From positions 26,503 through 90,502 of the forward strand of contig JAEXFD010000023.1 of NCBI GenBank assembly GCA_023400405.1: a stretch of 64,000 nt of DNA, read 5' to 3'. Positions 40,939-49,175 of the stretch are shown piece by piece. The translations under genes and the position numbers were made by a program. Each line of letters opens with the position of its first letter. Within the stretch, counting starts at the first letter, position 1. Origin of the DNA: Pseudomonadota bacterium (GTDB lineage Bacteria; Pseudomonadota; Alphaproteobacteria; Sphingomonadales; Sphingomonadaceae). Under the pieces are notes generated by a model, which worked only from the letters and a program-made list of their open reading frames with translations, made no database searches and was not told the origin of the DNA.

Positions 40939-41790
40939 TCAACCCGCGGCGATGCTGGGTGCGGCTGGGTCCTCAGTGGCCCGGTAGAAGCCGCGATAGC
41001 GCTCGCAGGGGGCGAAACGCTCGGTCTGGCCGATCACCGTCTCGCCGGCGCCGAGGACGAGCATGCCGCCCGGCCGGATGGCGGCGTGGAGCGTGTCGAA
41101 CACCTGGCGCCGCACGGCGAGCGAGAAATAGAGCATCACGTTGCGGCACAGGATGATGTCGAACTTGCCGGCCGGGGGCGGATCCTGGGTCAGGTTGTGC
41201 TGGCGGAACTGGACCTTGCGGACGAGCTCGGGCCGCGCGACCCAATCGCCGCCGCTGCCTTCGAACCAGGCCATCATGCGCCGCACCGGCAGGCCGCGCT
41301 GGATCTCGAACTGCGAGAAGCGGCCCGCACGGGCGCGGGACAGCGCGGCGGGCGAGATATCGGTCGCAATGATCTCCGGGTCGGGCAGCGCCCGCTCGGA
41401 AATGAGCATCGCCAGGCTCAACGGCTCCTGCCCGGTCGAGCAACCTGCGGACCAGATCCGCAGGCGCCGCGGCCCGGCCAGGGCCTGCATGTCGCGCGCC
41501 GCTTCCGCCACGACGTCGAGGACCGCGGCATCGCGGAAGAAGCTGGTTTCCTGGTTGAGCAGCGCGTCGACCACGATATCGGCAAGCTCGCCGGTGCGCG
41601 CGGCGATCAGCTGGGCGACGAGTTCATCGAGCGTGGCAATGCCACGCGCGCGCAGCACCGGCTTGAGCGCGGTCTCGATCCGCCAGGTCCGATTGGCGGC
41701 GATCTGCTGGCCGGTGCGCTGTTCGAGCAGCGCGGCGATCATGTTCATCGCCGCGGTCGATGTGGTAGGGCCGCCGCCGGGAGCCGTCAC
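40939..41790 (-). CDS. cheR: chemotaxis methyltransferase CheR
   Basis: A 283-residue SAM-dependent methyltransferase that methylates glutamates of chemoreceptors. The SAM motif is IWSAGCSTGQEPLSLAM, followed by ATDISPAAL and LCRNVMLYF. I chose GTG at 41790, which overlaps the cheB stop (GTGA) and has GGAGGG five bases upstream. No receptor gene is in the window. Confidence 0.93.
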   Translation of the reverse strand: MTAPGGGPTTSTAAMNMIAALLEQRTGQQIAANRTWRIETALKPVLRARGIATLDELVAQLIAARTGELADIVVDALLNQETSFFRDAAVLDVVAEAARDMQALAGPRRLRIWSAGCSTGQEPLSLAMLISERALPDPEIIATDISPAALSRARAGRFSQFEIQRGLPVRRMMAWFEGSGGDWVARPELVRKVQFRQHNLTQDPPPAGKFDIILCRNVMLYFSLAVRRQVFDTLHAAIRPGGMLVLGAGETVIGQTERFAPCERYRGFYRATEDPAAPSIAAG

Positions 41791-42848
41791 TTGACCCTCC
41801 CGCCGCGCGCGATCAGCCGGCCGATCTCGTCGGGCGGCAGCACCGCGCTGGCACGGCCCGCATTGGCCACGGCCCCGGGCATGCCCCACACGACCGAGCT
41901 GGCGCGATCCTGGACCAGGACGCGGGCGCCGGCTTCGGCAAGGCCGCGGGCGCCTTCGCAGCCGTCGCGACCCATGCCGCTGAGCACGACACCCAGGGCG
42001 CGGGCGCCGAACACCTCGGCAACGCTTTCGAACATAGGATCGACCGACGGCATGCAGCCGCTCAGCGACTTTTCGTGGTTCAACCGGATCGCCGCGCCGT
42101 CCGAGGTGCGGACCACGGCCATATGCGCGTCGCCCGGCGCGACGACGATCCGGCCCGGGCGAATGCGCATGCGATCCGACGCAACGTCGCAAGGCCGGCT
42201 GCCAAGCACGGCGAGCTGCGTCGCGAAATAGCTCATGAACGAAGGCGGCAGATGCTGGGTGACGAGGATGGGGATCTGGAAGCTCGCCGGGATGGCCCGG
42301 AGCAACTGGCTGAGGGCATGGATTCCACCCGTCGAAGCCCCGATGGCGACGATGTCGAACTCGCCCGGCGCCGCGACGGGGCCATAGGGCGCGGGAACGG
42401 GATCATGGGCCTCGAGCAGCCGCGACAGCCGCTCCTCCAGCACCTCGGCAAAGCGTCCGCCAAAGGCACCGATCCCCGGCTTGACGAGCGTGTCGGCCGC
42501 CCCCAGCGCCAGCGCCTGGACGGTCACCGCCGCACCGTCGTCGACCGACGAGGAGACGACGAGCACCTTGGCGCCCCTGCCCGTCGCCAGGATGTCGGGA
42601 AGCGCGGTCAGCCCGTCGATCCCGGGCATTTCGATGTCGAGCAGGACGATATCGACGTAATGCGTCTTCAGATAATCGAGCGCGGCGCGGACGTCGCTGA
42701 AGGCGGCCGCGACCTGGAAGCGGCGCGTCGCCTCGACCATCCGCCCGAGCACCGAGCGCGCAACCACCGAATCGTCGACGATGACGACTCGGGCTGCTGC
42801 CAGGGGGGCGCTCCCGAATCCGGTTTCCGCAAGATTGGCATGCGCCAC
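41787..42848 (-). CDS. cheB: chemotaxis methylesterase CheB
   Basis: A 353-residue response regulator-methylesterase: receiver with Asp71 (LLDIEMPG), and catalytic Ser172 (GASTGG), His199 and Asp295 (GMGRDG). It opposes CheR. I chose GTG at 42848 with GGGGAAA upstream; the same frame continues upstream into cheY out of phase. Length is normal. Confidence 0.94.
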   Translation of the reverse strand: MAHANLAETGFGSAPLAAARVVIVDDSVVARSVLGRMVEATRRFQVAAAFSDVRAALDYLKTHYVDIVLLDIEMPGIDGLTALPDILATGRGAKVLVVSSSVDDGAAVTVQALALGAADTLVKPGIGAFGGRFAEVLEERLSRLLEAHDPVPAPYGPVAAPGEFDIVAIGASTGGIHALSQLLRAIPASFQIPILVTQHLPPSFMSYFATQLAVLGSRPCDVASDRMRIRPGRIVVAPGDAHMAVVRTSDGAAIRLNHEKSLSGCMPSVDPMFESVAEVFGARALGVVLSGMGRDGCEGARGLAEAGARVLVQDRASSVVWGMPGAVANAGRASAVLPPDEIGRLIARGGRVK

Positions 42849-42868
42849 AGCGTTTCCCCGCGCGTCGC

Positions 42869-43234
42869 TCAGGCGACGCCGACGATCTGCAGCTTGCTTT
42901 CCAGCGTCTCTCGATCGAACGGCTTCATCACATATTCGTCGGCACCCGCTTCGATCGCCGCACGGATATAGGCCATGCCGTTCTCGGTGGTGCAGAAGAC
43001 GACCTTGGGGCGCTGGGGCAGACCGGAGTCCTTCAGCGCGCGCAGGAAGTCCATGCCGCTCATGACGGGCATGTTCCAGTCGAGCAGGATCACATCGGGC
43101 GCGGTTTCCAGGCACGAATCGAGCGCCTCACGGCCGTCGCCGGCCTCGCGAACCTGGAAATCCAGCGTCTCGAGAATGTGTCGGGCGACCTTCCGGATCA
43201 CCTTCGAATCGTCCACGACGAGACAAGTCTTCAT
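42869..43234 (-). CDS. cheY: chemotaxis response regulator CheY
   Basis: A 121-residue single receiver domain. Acidic pocket VVDDSK, phospho-acceptor Asp52 (LLDWNMP), Thr in FCTTEN and Lys in MKPFD. It takes phosphate from CheA. Twenty bases separate it from cheB. Confidence 0.93.
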   Translation of the reverse strand: MKTCLVVDDSKVIRKVARHILETLDFQVREAGDGREALDSCLETAPDVILLDWNMPVMSGMDFLRALKDSGLPQRPKVVFCTTENGMAYIRAAIEAGADEYVMKPFDRETLESKLQIVGVA

Positions 43235-43308
43235 GTTCCCCTGTTTCCCCGTTCAGGCCTCTAGGCGGCGACTGTGCACAAAATCCGTAAGCGCCACGTT
43301 AATTCGCT

Positions 43309-43734
43309 TCAGTTGAGCCCGGCATGGCCAGGGACGAGACTGGCGAGATCGATCGCGAGGATCGGCTCGCCGTCGCGCTCGACGATGCCCCGCCCGGCTT
43401 CGCGCCACGCCGCATCGAGCGTGACTCCGCTGGCGAGCGGCAGCAGGTCGAACGGCGCGACATCGTCGAGCGCGTCGACCAGCATCGCGTAGTGATGCCC
43501 CTCCACTTGCGTGATCACCGCACGCTTCGCCGCGGCGGCCGCTTCGAGGCCGAGGGCAGACTGCGTATCGACGACGGTCACGACCCGGCTGCGCAGCGCC
43601 GCGAGGCCGCGGACATGGCTCGAGGCGCGCGGCACGGCGGTCACTTCCCCGATATCGACCACCGACTCCACCTGGTTGGAATCGATCGCGACGGCGCGGC
43701 CTGCGATCTGCGCGATGAGATAGAGGTGCGCCAT
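43309..43734 (-). CDS. cheW: chemotaxis coupling protein CheW
   Basis: A 141-residue CheW domain (LYLIAQIAGRAVAIDSNQVE, then HVRGLAALRSRVVTVVDTQS). It links receptors to CheA. Its start overlaps the cheA stop (TGATG). Confidence 0.92.
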   Translation of the reverse strand: MAHLYLIAQIAGRAVAIDSNQVESVVDIGEVTAVPRASSHVRGLAALRSRVVTVVDTQSALGLEAAAAAKRAVITQVEGHHYAMLVDALDDVAPFDLLPLASGVTLDAAWREAGRGIVERDGEPILAIDLASLVPGHAGLN

Positions 43735-46067
43735 CAGCGGCCTGCCTTCCCGGCCACCTTGGCCCGCAGCGCGGAAAGCAGTCCCGCGCGATCGTAGCGA
43801 TAGACACTGTCCTCCCCCGCCTGGGCGACGCGCTTGCGCCGCAGCCGGACCACCGGCGCGGACTCGACCGGCCCGGCAATGGCCTCGTCGGTCGAAAGCA
43901 CCACGGCGGGCGTCTCGCCCGGGGCAAGGCGCGTGGTGACGCGATATCCCGACGCTTCGAGCAGCGGCTTGACGAACGACGCCATCCAGCCCTCGCTGTC
44001 TCCGGCGATCAGGCAGAGCGGCGGCGCGTCGTCCCCGTCGTGGTCGGCATGCTCGTCGAACACCCAGAGCATGTCGAGCAGTTCGATCTGCTCGCCTTCC
44101 ACCAGCACCACTCCTGCGATCGGGCCGGGCTCGCGCGCGGGGGCGATTTCATCGGGAAGCAGCACGATGTCGAGTGCCTCGTCGATCGCGTAGCTGACCT
44201 CGGCCGTGCCATCCTTGAGCCGGAGCACATTGACGCGGCCCTGCCCTTCGAAATCCCCCTGTGCCGCAAGCGGCAGGATGCGGCCGTCGATCGTGACGCG
44301 GAAGCGGCCCGCGGCAAAGCGGATGCCCGCGGCGTCGACCTGCTCGACACGGTCGACCGTGGCGAGCGGCACGGCCCGGCGGGCGCCGTCCAGGTCGCGG
44401 AACAGCAGCGCGGGCAGCCCCGTCTCGGCAAGGACCTCTTCCACCTCCTCGAAGCCCTGTTGGGCATCGCGGCTGAAATCGAGCCCCGCGACATGCGCCA
44501 TCCCGGCGCAATCGAGCAGCAGCATCGGCAGCCCCGAATCGGGCAGCGTCTGTCCGGCATAGAGGCCCGTCGACATCACTGCCGGAGACGCCGGCTTGAT
44601 CACCAGCTCCTCATTGTCGATCACGGTATCGACGGCGAGCGCATAGCTTCCTTCGCTGACGCTGACGATCGCGAGCATCTGTCCCTCGCCCGGCGCGCGC
44701 AGGGCGAACCCGCCCGAGCCGAGGCCGAGCAATTCGGCCAGGTCGATCAGCGGCATCCGCCGCTCGCGCACCGTGGCGACCGGCGTCCCGCCGATCACGT
44801 CGATGCGGATCGCCTCGCCGCGCTCGGTAACGATCTCCTCGATCGACTGGCGCGGAATGGCGAAGCGCTGGCCGCCGGTGCCGACGATGATCGTCGAAAT
44901 GATCGAGAGCGTCAGCGGCACATGGATCGCGAGGCGCAGGCCCCTGCCCGGCGCGTTGTCGAGCTCGACCCGGCCCCCGATCTGCTCGATCGCGGCGCGC
45001 ACCACGTCCATGCCCACGCCGCGGCCCGAGACTTCGCTGACTTCATCCTTGGTCGAGAGGCCCGGCTGGAACACGAGATCCAGCTTGGCGCGGGGCGAAA
45101 GCCCGCGCAGCTGGCGTTCGTCGCGGCCCTGCGCAGCCTGCTTCTGGATCAGCCGCTCGACATCGATGCCGCGCCCGTCATCGGCAATCTCGACGATGAT
45201 CTGGTTGCCCGACTGGCGCGCCGAGACGCTGAGCCGGCCATTCTCGCGCTTGCCGAGCGTACGCCGCTCCGCGGGCGATTCGATGCCATGGTCGATCGCA
45301 TTGCGGATGATGTGGACCAGCGGATCGCGCATCACTTCGATCATCTCGCGATCGAGTTCGACGTCCGCGCCGTCGACGTGCAGGGTGACGGACTTGCCAA
45401 GCCCCGCCGCGGTGTCGCGCACCAGCCGCGGGAGCGCCGAGAACAGCGCATCGATCTTCTGCATGCGAGTCCGGGTCACGGTGTCCCGCATTTCGCCGAC
45501 AGTCAGTGACAAGCGCTCCAGCGCCGCCTCGATCGCCGGGTCGATTTCGCCCTGACGCAATCGCCGGGCCAGCTCGTTGCGGGCCAATACCATGTCCGAC
45601 ATGCCCGACATCATCCGGTCGAGCAGGTCGACGTTGAGCCGAACGCTGCGCGCCGGAGCGCGGGCCAGGCCGGGCGCTGCCGATTGGGCGACCTCTTCGG
45701 CACCCTCGGCAAGCGCGGCGATCAGCAGCTCATCGCCGCTGTCGTCGAGGCTCGCGCCCGACTCGATCGCCTCGACCAGTTCGCCGATCCGATCGACCAC
45801 CGCGAGCACGGCATTGACCAGCGCGCGATCGGGCGCGCGATTGCCTTCGCGGACCTGCGACAGCACATCCTCGGCGGCATGGCTGAGCCGCCCGAGGCGC
45901 GGCAGGTCGAGAAAGCCGCAGCTTCCCTTTACGGTGTGCACGAAGCGGAAGATCGCATCGAGCCGCGCGCGGTCCTCCGGATGCGCTTCCCAGGCGACGA
46001 TCTCGCCCGAAAGCGCCTCGAGCGTCTCGCGCGTCTCGGCGATGAATTCCTGAATCAGGTCGTCCAT
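43734..46067 (-). CDS. cheA: chemotaxis histidine kinase CheA, atypical C-terminus
   Basis: A 777-residue kinase: Hpt domain with phospho-acceptor His44 (HTVKGS), no P2 CheY-binding domain, dimerisation domain (about 140-200), ATPase (NAIDHGIE and DDGRGID boxes), CheW domain (about 387-515), then a second CheW-like part (about 565-665) and a degenerate receiver-like segment with DSEGWMASFVKPLLEASGYR. The two additions are unusual for CheA. It heads cheA-W-Y-B-R; chpT lies directly upstream. Confidence 0.93.
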   Translation of the reverse strand: MDDLIQEFIAETRETLEALSGEIVAWEAHPEDRARLDAIFRFVHTVKGSCGFLDLPRLGRLSHAAEDVLSQVREGNRAPDRALVNAVLAVVDRIGELVEAIESGASLDDSGDELLIAALAEGAEEVAQSAAPGLARAPARSVRLNVDLLDRMMSGMSDMVLARNELARRLRQGEIDPAIEAALERLSLTVGEMRDTVTRTRMQKIDALFSALPRLVRDTAAGLGKSVTLHVDGADVELDREMIEVMRDPLVHIIRNAIDHGIESPAERRTLGKRENGRLSVSARQSGNQIIVEIADDGRGIDVERLIQKQAAQGRDERQLRGLSPRAKLDLVFQPGLSTKDEVSEVSGRGVGMDVVRAAIEQIGGRVELDNAPGRGLRLAIHVPLTLSIISTIIVGTGGQRFAIPRQSIEEIVTERGEAIRIDVIGGTPVATVRERRMPLIDLAELLGLGSGGFALRAPGEGQMLAIVSVSEGSYALAVDTVIDNEELVIKPASPAVMSTGLYAGQTLPDSGLPMLLLDCAGMAHVAGLDFSRDAQQGFEEVEEVLAETGLPALLFRDLDGARRAVPLATVDRVEQVDAAGIRFAAGRFRVTIDGRILPLAAQGDFEGQGRVNVLRLKDGTAEVSYAIDEALDIVLLPDEIAPAREPGPIAGVVLVEGEQIELLDMLWVFDEHADHDGDDAPPLCLIAGDSEGWMASFVKPLLEASGYRVTTRLAPGETPAVVLSTDEAIAGPVESAPVVRLRRKRVAQAGEDSVYRYDRAGLLSALRAKVAGKAGR

Positions 46068-46112
46068 GGGGCCCCGGTGGAAGATTCCGCGGCCGTCATG
46101 GGCTGTGCACAG

Positions 46113-46127
46113 TTAATTCCGGGTTAG
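46113..46127. promoter_or_regulatory. CtrA-box-like site before cheA
   Basis: TTAA-TTCCGGG-TTAG differs by one base from the TTAA-N7-TTAA consensus for CtrA. It lies 46 bases before the cheA start. ChpT, which phosphorylates CtrA in Caulobacter, is encoded next door, making the site plausible. Confidence 0.35.
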
Positions 46128-46146
46128 TTTCTCGAGCTCCCGCGCG

Positions 46147-46791
46147 TCAGCCGACCCGGAAGCTCGCGCCGAACAGCAGCACTTCGGCATCGGGCGGGCT
46201 CACCTGAAGCATGCCGCCCCCCTGGGTCACGAGTTCGTGCACGAGATAGGCCGCGGCGGCGCGCGGCGTGATCGGCAAATCATCCTGGCCCCCCGCCAGT
46301 GCCGCGCGCAATTCTGGATCGAGGACGATGCGCGGCCCATCGGCGCGCACGACGATCTCGATCTGCCCATCATGGATTTCGGCGCCGATATCGAGCTGGC
46401 CGCCGCGGATCAGCGCATCGCCGCCGATCAGCGCGAGGTTCATCAGCACCTTGATCGCCTGTTTGGGTAGGACCGGATCCTCGACCATCCAGCCGACCTT
46501 GACGCGATGATTGTCGCCGAACAGCCCCTCGATCGCGCCCTGCGCCTCGCGGGTATCGACCGTTTCGCCGAAGCCGCCGGCAGCGCCGAACGCCAGGCGG
46601 AAGAATTTGAGCTTGTTGGCACTGGCCCGAGCGCTCTCGTTCAGCAGCTCGAGGCAGCGCGCGCGCATCTCGGGATCATGCTCGTCGGCGAGCAGCTCCA
46701 GCCCGTTGTTGAGCGCCCCGACGGGGCTCAACAGGTCGTGGCACAGACGCGAGCACAACAGGCTCGCGAAATCGGTCGGGCTGATGTTCAA
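46147..46791 (-). CDS. chpT: histidine phosphotransferase ChpT
   Basis: A 214-residue protein with a DHp-like helical hairpin (SRLCHDLLSPVGALNNGLEL; His18 is the phospho-acceptor) and a degenerate ATPase-like domain. In Caulobacter it passes phosphate from CckA to CtrA and CpdR. I chose TTG at 46791 with GGAG eight bases upstream; another TTG at 46848 lies inside a hairpin. It lies 80 bases before cheA on the same strand. Confidence 0.9.
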   Translation of the reverse strand: MNISPTDFASLLCSRLCHDLLSPVGALNNGLELLADEHDPEMRARCLELLNESARASANKLKFFRLAFGAAGGFGETVDTREAQGAIEGLFGDNHRVKVGWMVEDPVLPKQAIKVLMNLALIGGDALIRGGQLDIGAEIHDGQIEIVVRADGPRIVLDPELRAALAGGQDDLPITPRAAAAYLVHELVTQGGGMLQVSPPDAEVLLFGASFRVG

Positions 46792-46805
46792 AGGATAAGG
46801 CTCCA

Positions 46806-46843
46806 GCTTCCCCGCGCCCTCTTTGAAGCAGCGCGGGGGAAGC
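46806..46843 (-). terminator. hairpin between the lmo0937-like gene and chpT
   Basis: GCTTCCCCGCGC pairs with GCGCGGGGGAAGC (one bulged base). It follows the small membrane gene on the minus strand. No U-run. Confidence 0.5.
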
Positions 46844-46860
46844 TGCAACCCAAAGGGGCG

Positions 46861-47007
46861 TCAAACCACGCGGCGGCCCGAGAAGAGCTGGATCAAGCCG
46901 ACGACGAGCGCAATCACGAGCAGGATGTGGATGATCCCACCGGCAATGTGGAACGAGAAACCGAGCAGCCAGAGGACCAGAAGGATGACGACAATCGTCC
47001 AAAGCAT
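46861..47007 (-). CDS. lmo0937-family small membrane protein
   Basis: A 48-residue protein, nearly all hydrophobic: MLWTIVVILLVLWLLGFSFH then a glycine turn and a second helix (IIHILLVIALVVGLIQLF) and a basic end. The pattern MLWTI-(V)VILLVLWLLG with IIHILLVIA matches lmo0937-type peptides as I recall them. GGAG lies nine bases before the ATG. Function unknown; stress induction is reported for the group. Confidence 0.8.
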   Translation of the reverse strand: MLWTIVVILLVLWLLGFSFHIAGGIIHILLVIALVVGLIQLFSGRRVV

Positions 47008-47115
47008 GGCAGAGTGCTCCTAACAAGGGTTAGGGCTGAACGTGGGCCGCCCCCGAAACGTTCCCTGCGATTTTCTCGACAAGTCAAACGCTTCGCGGAG
47101 CGGCACGAGCCCGCA

Positions 47116-47646
47116 TCACTTGCAATTGTCGGCCAGGGAGCCGAAGCCGCTTTCGACGAGCGCGCCCGCATTGCCGACGGGCTCGGGCTGGGGCTTTTCG
47201 GGCACGCCGATCAGGTGGGCCGAGCCGCTGCCGTCGTCGATCGGAATGATCCGCTGGCTGCCTTCGATCCGGGCTGCCCAATCGTCGACCTTGCTCCAGT
47301 CGATCGTCGCCGTGCCGCTCGCGGTGGTGATCGCAGTATGGCAGCGGTCGCTGAGCTTGAAACCGGTGATCCGCGCACCGTCGAGCGTCCCGACCTTCAC
47401 CAGAATGTCGCCGATCACCTTCGCGCCGGTCTGATTGGTGCGATCGAGCGTGTAATCCTGCTGCTGGTTGTCCGTCGCTACGGGTGCGGCGGCGGGCGTG
47501 GCCGGACCTTCGGGTGTGGCCGGGGCAGCCGGCTCGGCCGGAAGCACGGCCGTCGCGTCGTTCGCCGCCGAGGCGCTTGGCGGCTGCGATCCGCAGGCGG
47601 CAAGAAGGATACCGGCGCCGAGGGCGAGGTTGCGCAGGGCCATCAT
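47116..47646 (-). CDS. lipoprotein, hypothetical
   Basis: A 176-residue lipoprotein (lipobox LLAACGS at residues 14-20) with an Ala/Pro-rich linker and a C-terminal globular part with two cysteines (SDRCHTAITT and the final ADNCK). No named domain. Its ATG overlaps the stop of the lysozyme-like gene (ATGA), so it is probably co-produced with it. Confidence 0.78.
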   Translation of the reverse strand: MMALRNLALGAGILLAACGSQPPSASAANDATAVLPAEPAAPATPEGPATPAAAPVATDNQQQDYTLDRTNQTGAKVIGDILVKVGTLDGARITGFKLSDRCHTAITTASGTATIDWSKVDDWAARIEGSQRIIPIDDGSGSAHLIGVPEKPQPEPVGNAGALVESGFGSLADNCK

Positions 47647-48614
47647 TCATATTCTCCATAGAGGAACATCTTCGCTTCCGCATCGCGGCGGCGCACCAGG
47701 CTCTTGATCAGCTGGCCCTTCGAGCGAACGTGGCGCTTGATCTCGACCATCGCGTCGTGCGGCTTACCCTCGTTAACGAGCTGGGTCGTCTTCCGCCAGC
47801 CGCCGCCCGGATTATAGGCATAGGAGACCAGCGCATCGAATTCATATTGATGCAGAGGCACCTTGATCGCCCGCTTCACCATCGCCTCGTAATGCGGGGC
47901 GATATGAACGAGCAGGTCCTGCTGCTGGCCGGGCGACAGGTTGAGCGTATCGCGATGTTCGCGGACGAATTTCGAAGCGGCCTCGCCCGACTTGCCCGCC
48001 CCCTGCGCCGCCTCGCGCGCCGCCGCCTGCGGCACGCCGACGGCCATCAACGCCTGCTCGACCGAGGACGCCGTGCGGTCCTTCATGTCATAGCCCGGAC
48101 CGATCGTGACCCCGCTGCCCGAAGACGGGTGGTGCAGCCGGTTGCTCACGCCCGCCTGGGCTTCGTGCTCGTAGATGAAGCGGCGGCCCTTGCGCGAAAG
48201 CAGCATGCCGCCGACCGGGCTGACGACGCCGCTGGGCATCGGCGCCGACTGTGCCCGCACGCGCGAGCGTCCGACCGCGGACGTCAGCCGGCCGGGATCG
48301 CCCGCGCCGGCGACCGCTGCGCTCTGCGCCGCCGCCTGGGCCTGGCGGACGGCCGGCGCCCGCGAGGCGGGAACGGCGACCGAGCGCGTCGGAGTCGCGG
48401 CGCTGCCACCGCCGCCGTTGAGCGCCCGCATCGTGATCGGCCCGGCGATGCCGTCGGGAGGATAGAGGCCGTTGCGCCGCTGGCTCAGCCGCACCGCCCG
48501 CTCGGTCATGGGCCCATAGATCCCGTCCACCCGCAGGCTCGGGTCATATTTGCGAAGCAGGGTCTGGAGGTTGGTCACCTCTTTCCCCTCGCTACCGATC
48601 CGAAGTATCGACAA
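47643..48614 (-). CDS. peptidoglycan-binding, lysozyme-like (GH24/pesticin type) protein
   Basis: A 323-residue protein: PG_binding_1 domain (residues 1-65, EVTNLQTLLRKYDPSLRVDG), an Ala-rich linker (about 70-130) and a lysozyme-like domain starting RKGRRFIYEHEAQAG, with Glu in EHEAQ and GVTIGPGYDMKD as likely catalytic region, then FDALVSYAYNPGGGW. There is no signal peptide. I chose TTG at 48614 because GGGAGG lies just upstream; the ATG at 48632 precedes that site. It may be a domesticated endolysin. Confidence 0.8.
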   Translation of the reverse strand: MSILRIGSEGKEVTNLQTLLRKYDPSLRVDGIYGPMTERAVRLSQRRNGLYPPDGIAGPITMRALNGGGGSAATPTRSVAVPASRAPAVRQAQAAAQSAAVAGAGDPGRLTSAVGRSRVRAQSAPMPSGVVSPVGGMLLSRKGRRFIYEHEAQAGVSNRLHHPSSGSGVTIGPGYDMKDRTASSVEQALMAVGVPQAAAREAAQGAGKSGEAASKFVREHRDTLNLSPGQQQDLLVHIAPHYEAMVKRAIKVPLHQYEFDALVSYAYNPGGGWRKTTQLVNEGKPHDAMVEIKRHVRSKGQLIKSLVRRRDAEAKMFLYGEYE

Positions 48615-48752
48615 GGCGCTCCCTCCCCTCATTCGCAGAGAAATCGACGCACGGGGAGGCTCCTCCCCTGCACGCGCGGAAACGCTTCGAAACGGCGGAT
48701 GCTCCCGTGGCTGTTTCGGTTCGTGGAGCGGAAAGCGCGGTTCGTCGCGTTC

Positions 48753-49163
48753 TCAGGCGGGAACGAAGGCAACCGGATCGAACCGGCCATGCAGCTGCCC
48801 CACCGCAACGGTGCGCCATAGCGTGATGGTCCCACCCCCCACGATCAGCCAGAGCTTGCCGTCGGGCACTGCCATCTCGGCATCGGTGGGGGACGGCACG
48901 GCATCGCCGCTCGGGTGCGAATGCCAATAGCCGATGATGCGCGGCCCTCCGCCCCGCTCGGCACGGAGCGCGGCGAAGAGCGCGGCGGGATCGATCTCGA
49001 AGTGCGTCCCGGGCTGCGGCGACACGTTGCGGACCAGTTCCGCACTCCGGATCGCATCGTCATCGCCGAACAGCAGCCCGCAGGCTTCGAGGGGCGCCGC
49101 CGCGGCCGCTTCCCGCCGGATCGCGTCCAGCACGCCCCTTGAAATTCCGCACCGCATTCCCAT
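48753..49163 (-). CDS. JAB/JAMM-domain metalloprotein
   Basis: A 136-residue Mov34/MPN domain. Zinc residues are complete: Glu26 (LEACGLLFG), His81 and His83 and Asp94 (WHSHPSGDAVPSPTD). Bacterial JAB proteins cut ubiquitin-like tails or thiocarboxylate-carrier C-termini. No partner gene is next to it. It is divergent from rluD, only 12 bases apart. Confidence 0.9.
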   Translation of the reverse strand: MGMRCGISRGVLDAIRREAAAAAPLEACGLLFGDDDAIRSAELVRNVSPQPGTHFEIDPAALFAALRAERGGGPRIIGYWHSHPSGDAVPSPTDAEMAVPDGKLWLIVGGGTITLWRTVAVGQLHGRFDPVAFVPA

Positions 49164-49175
49164 CTACAATAAAAC

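Noticed and set aside
44040..45509. 489-codon plus-strand frame opposite cheA
   Set aside because: Shadow of cheA, whose domains cover the whole region.
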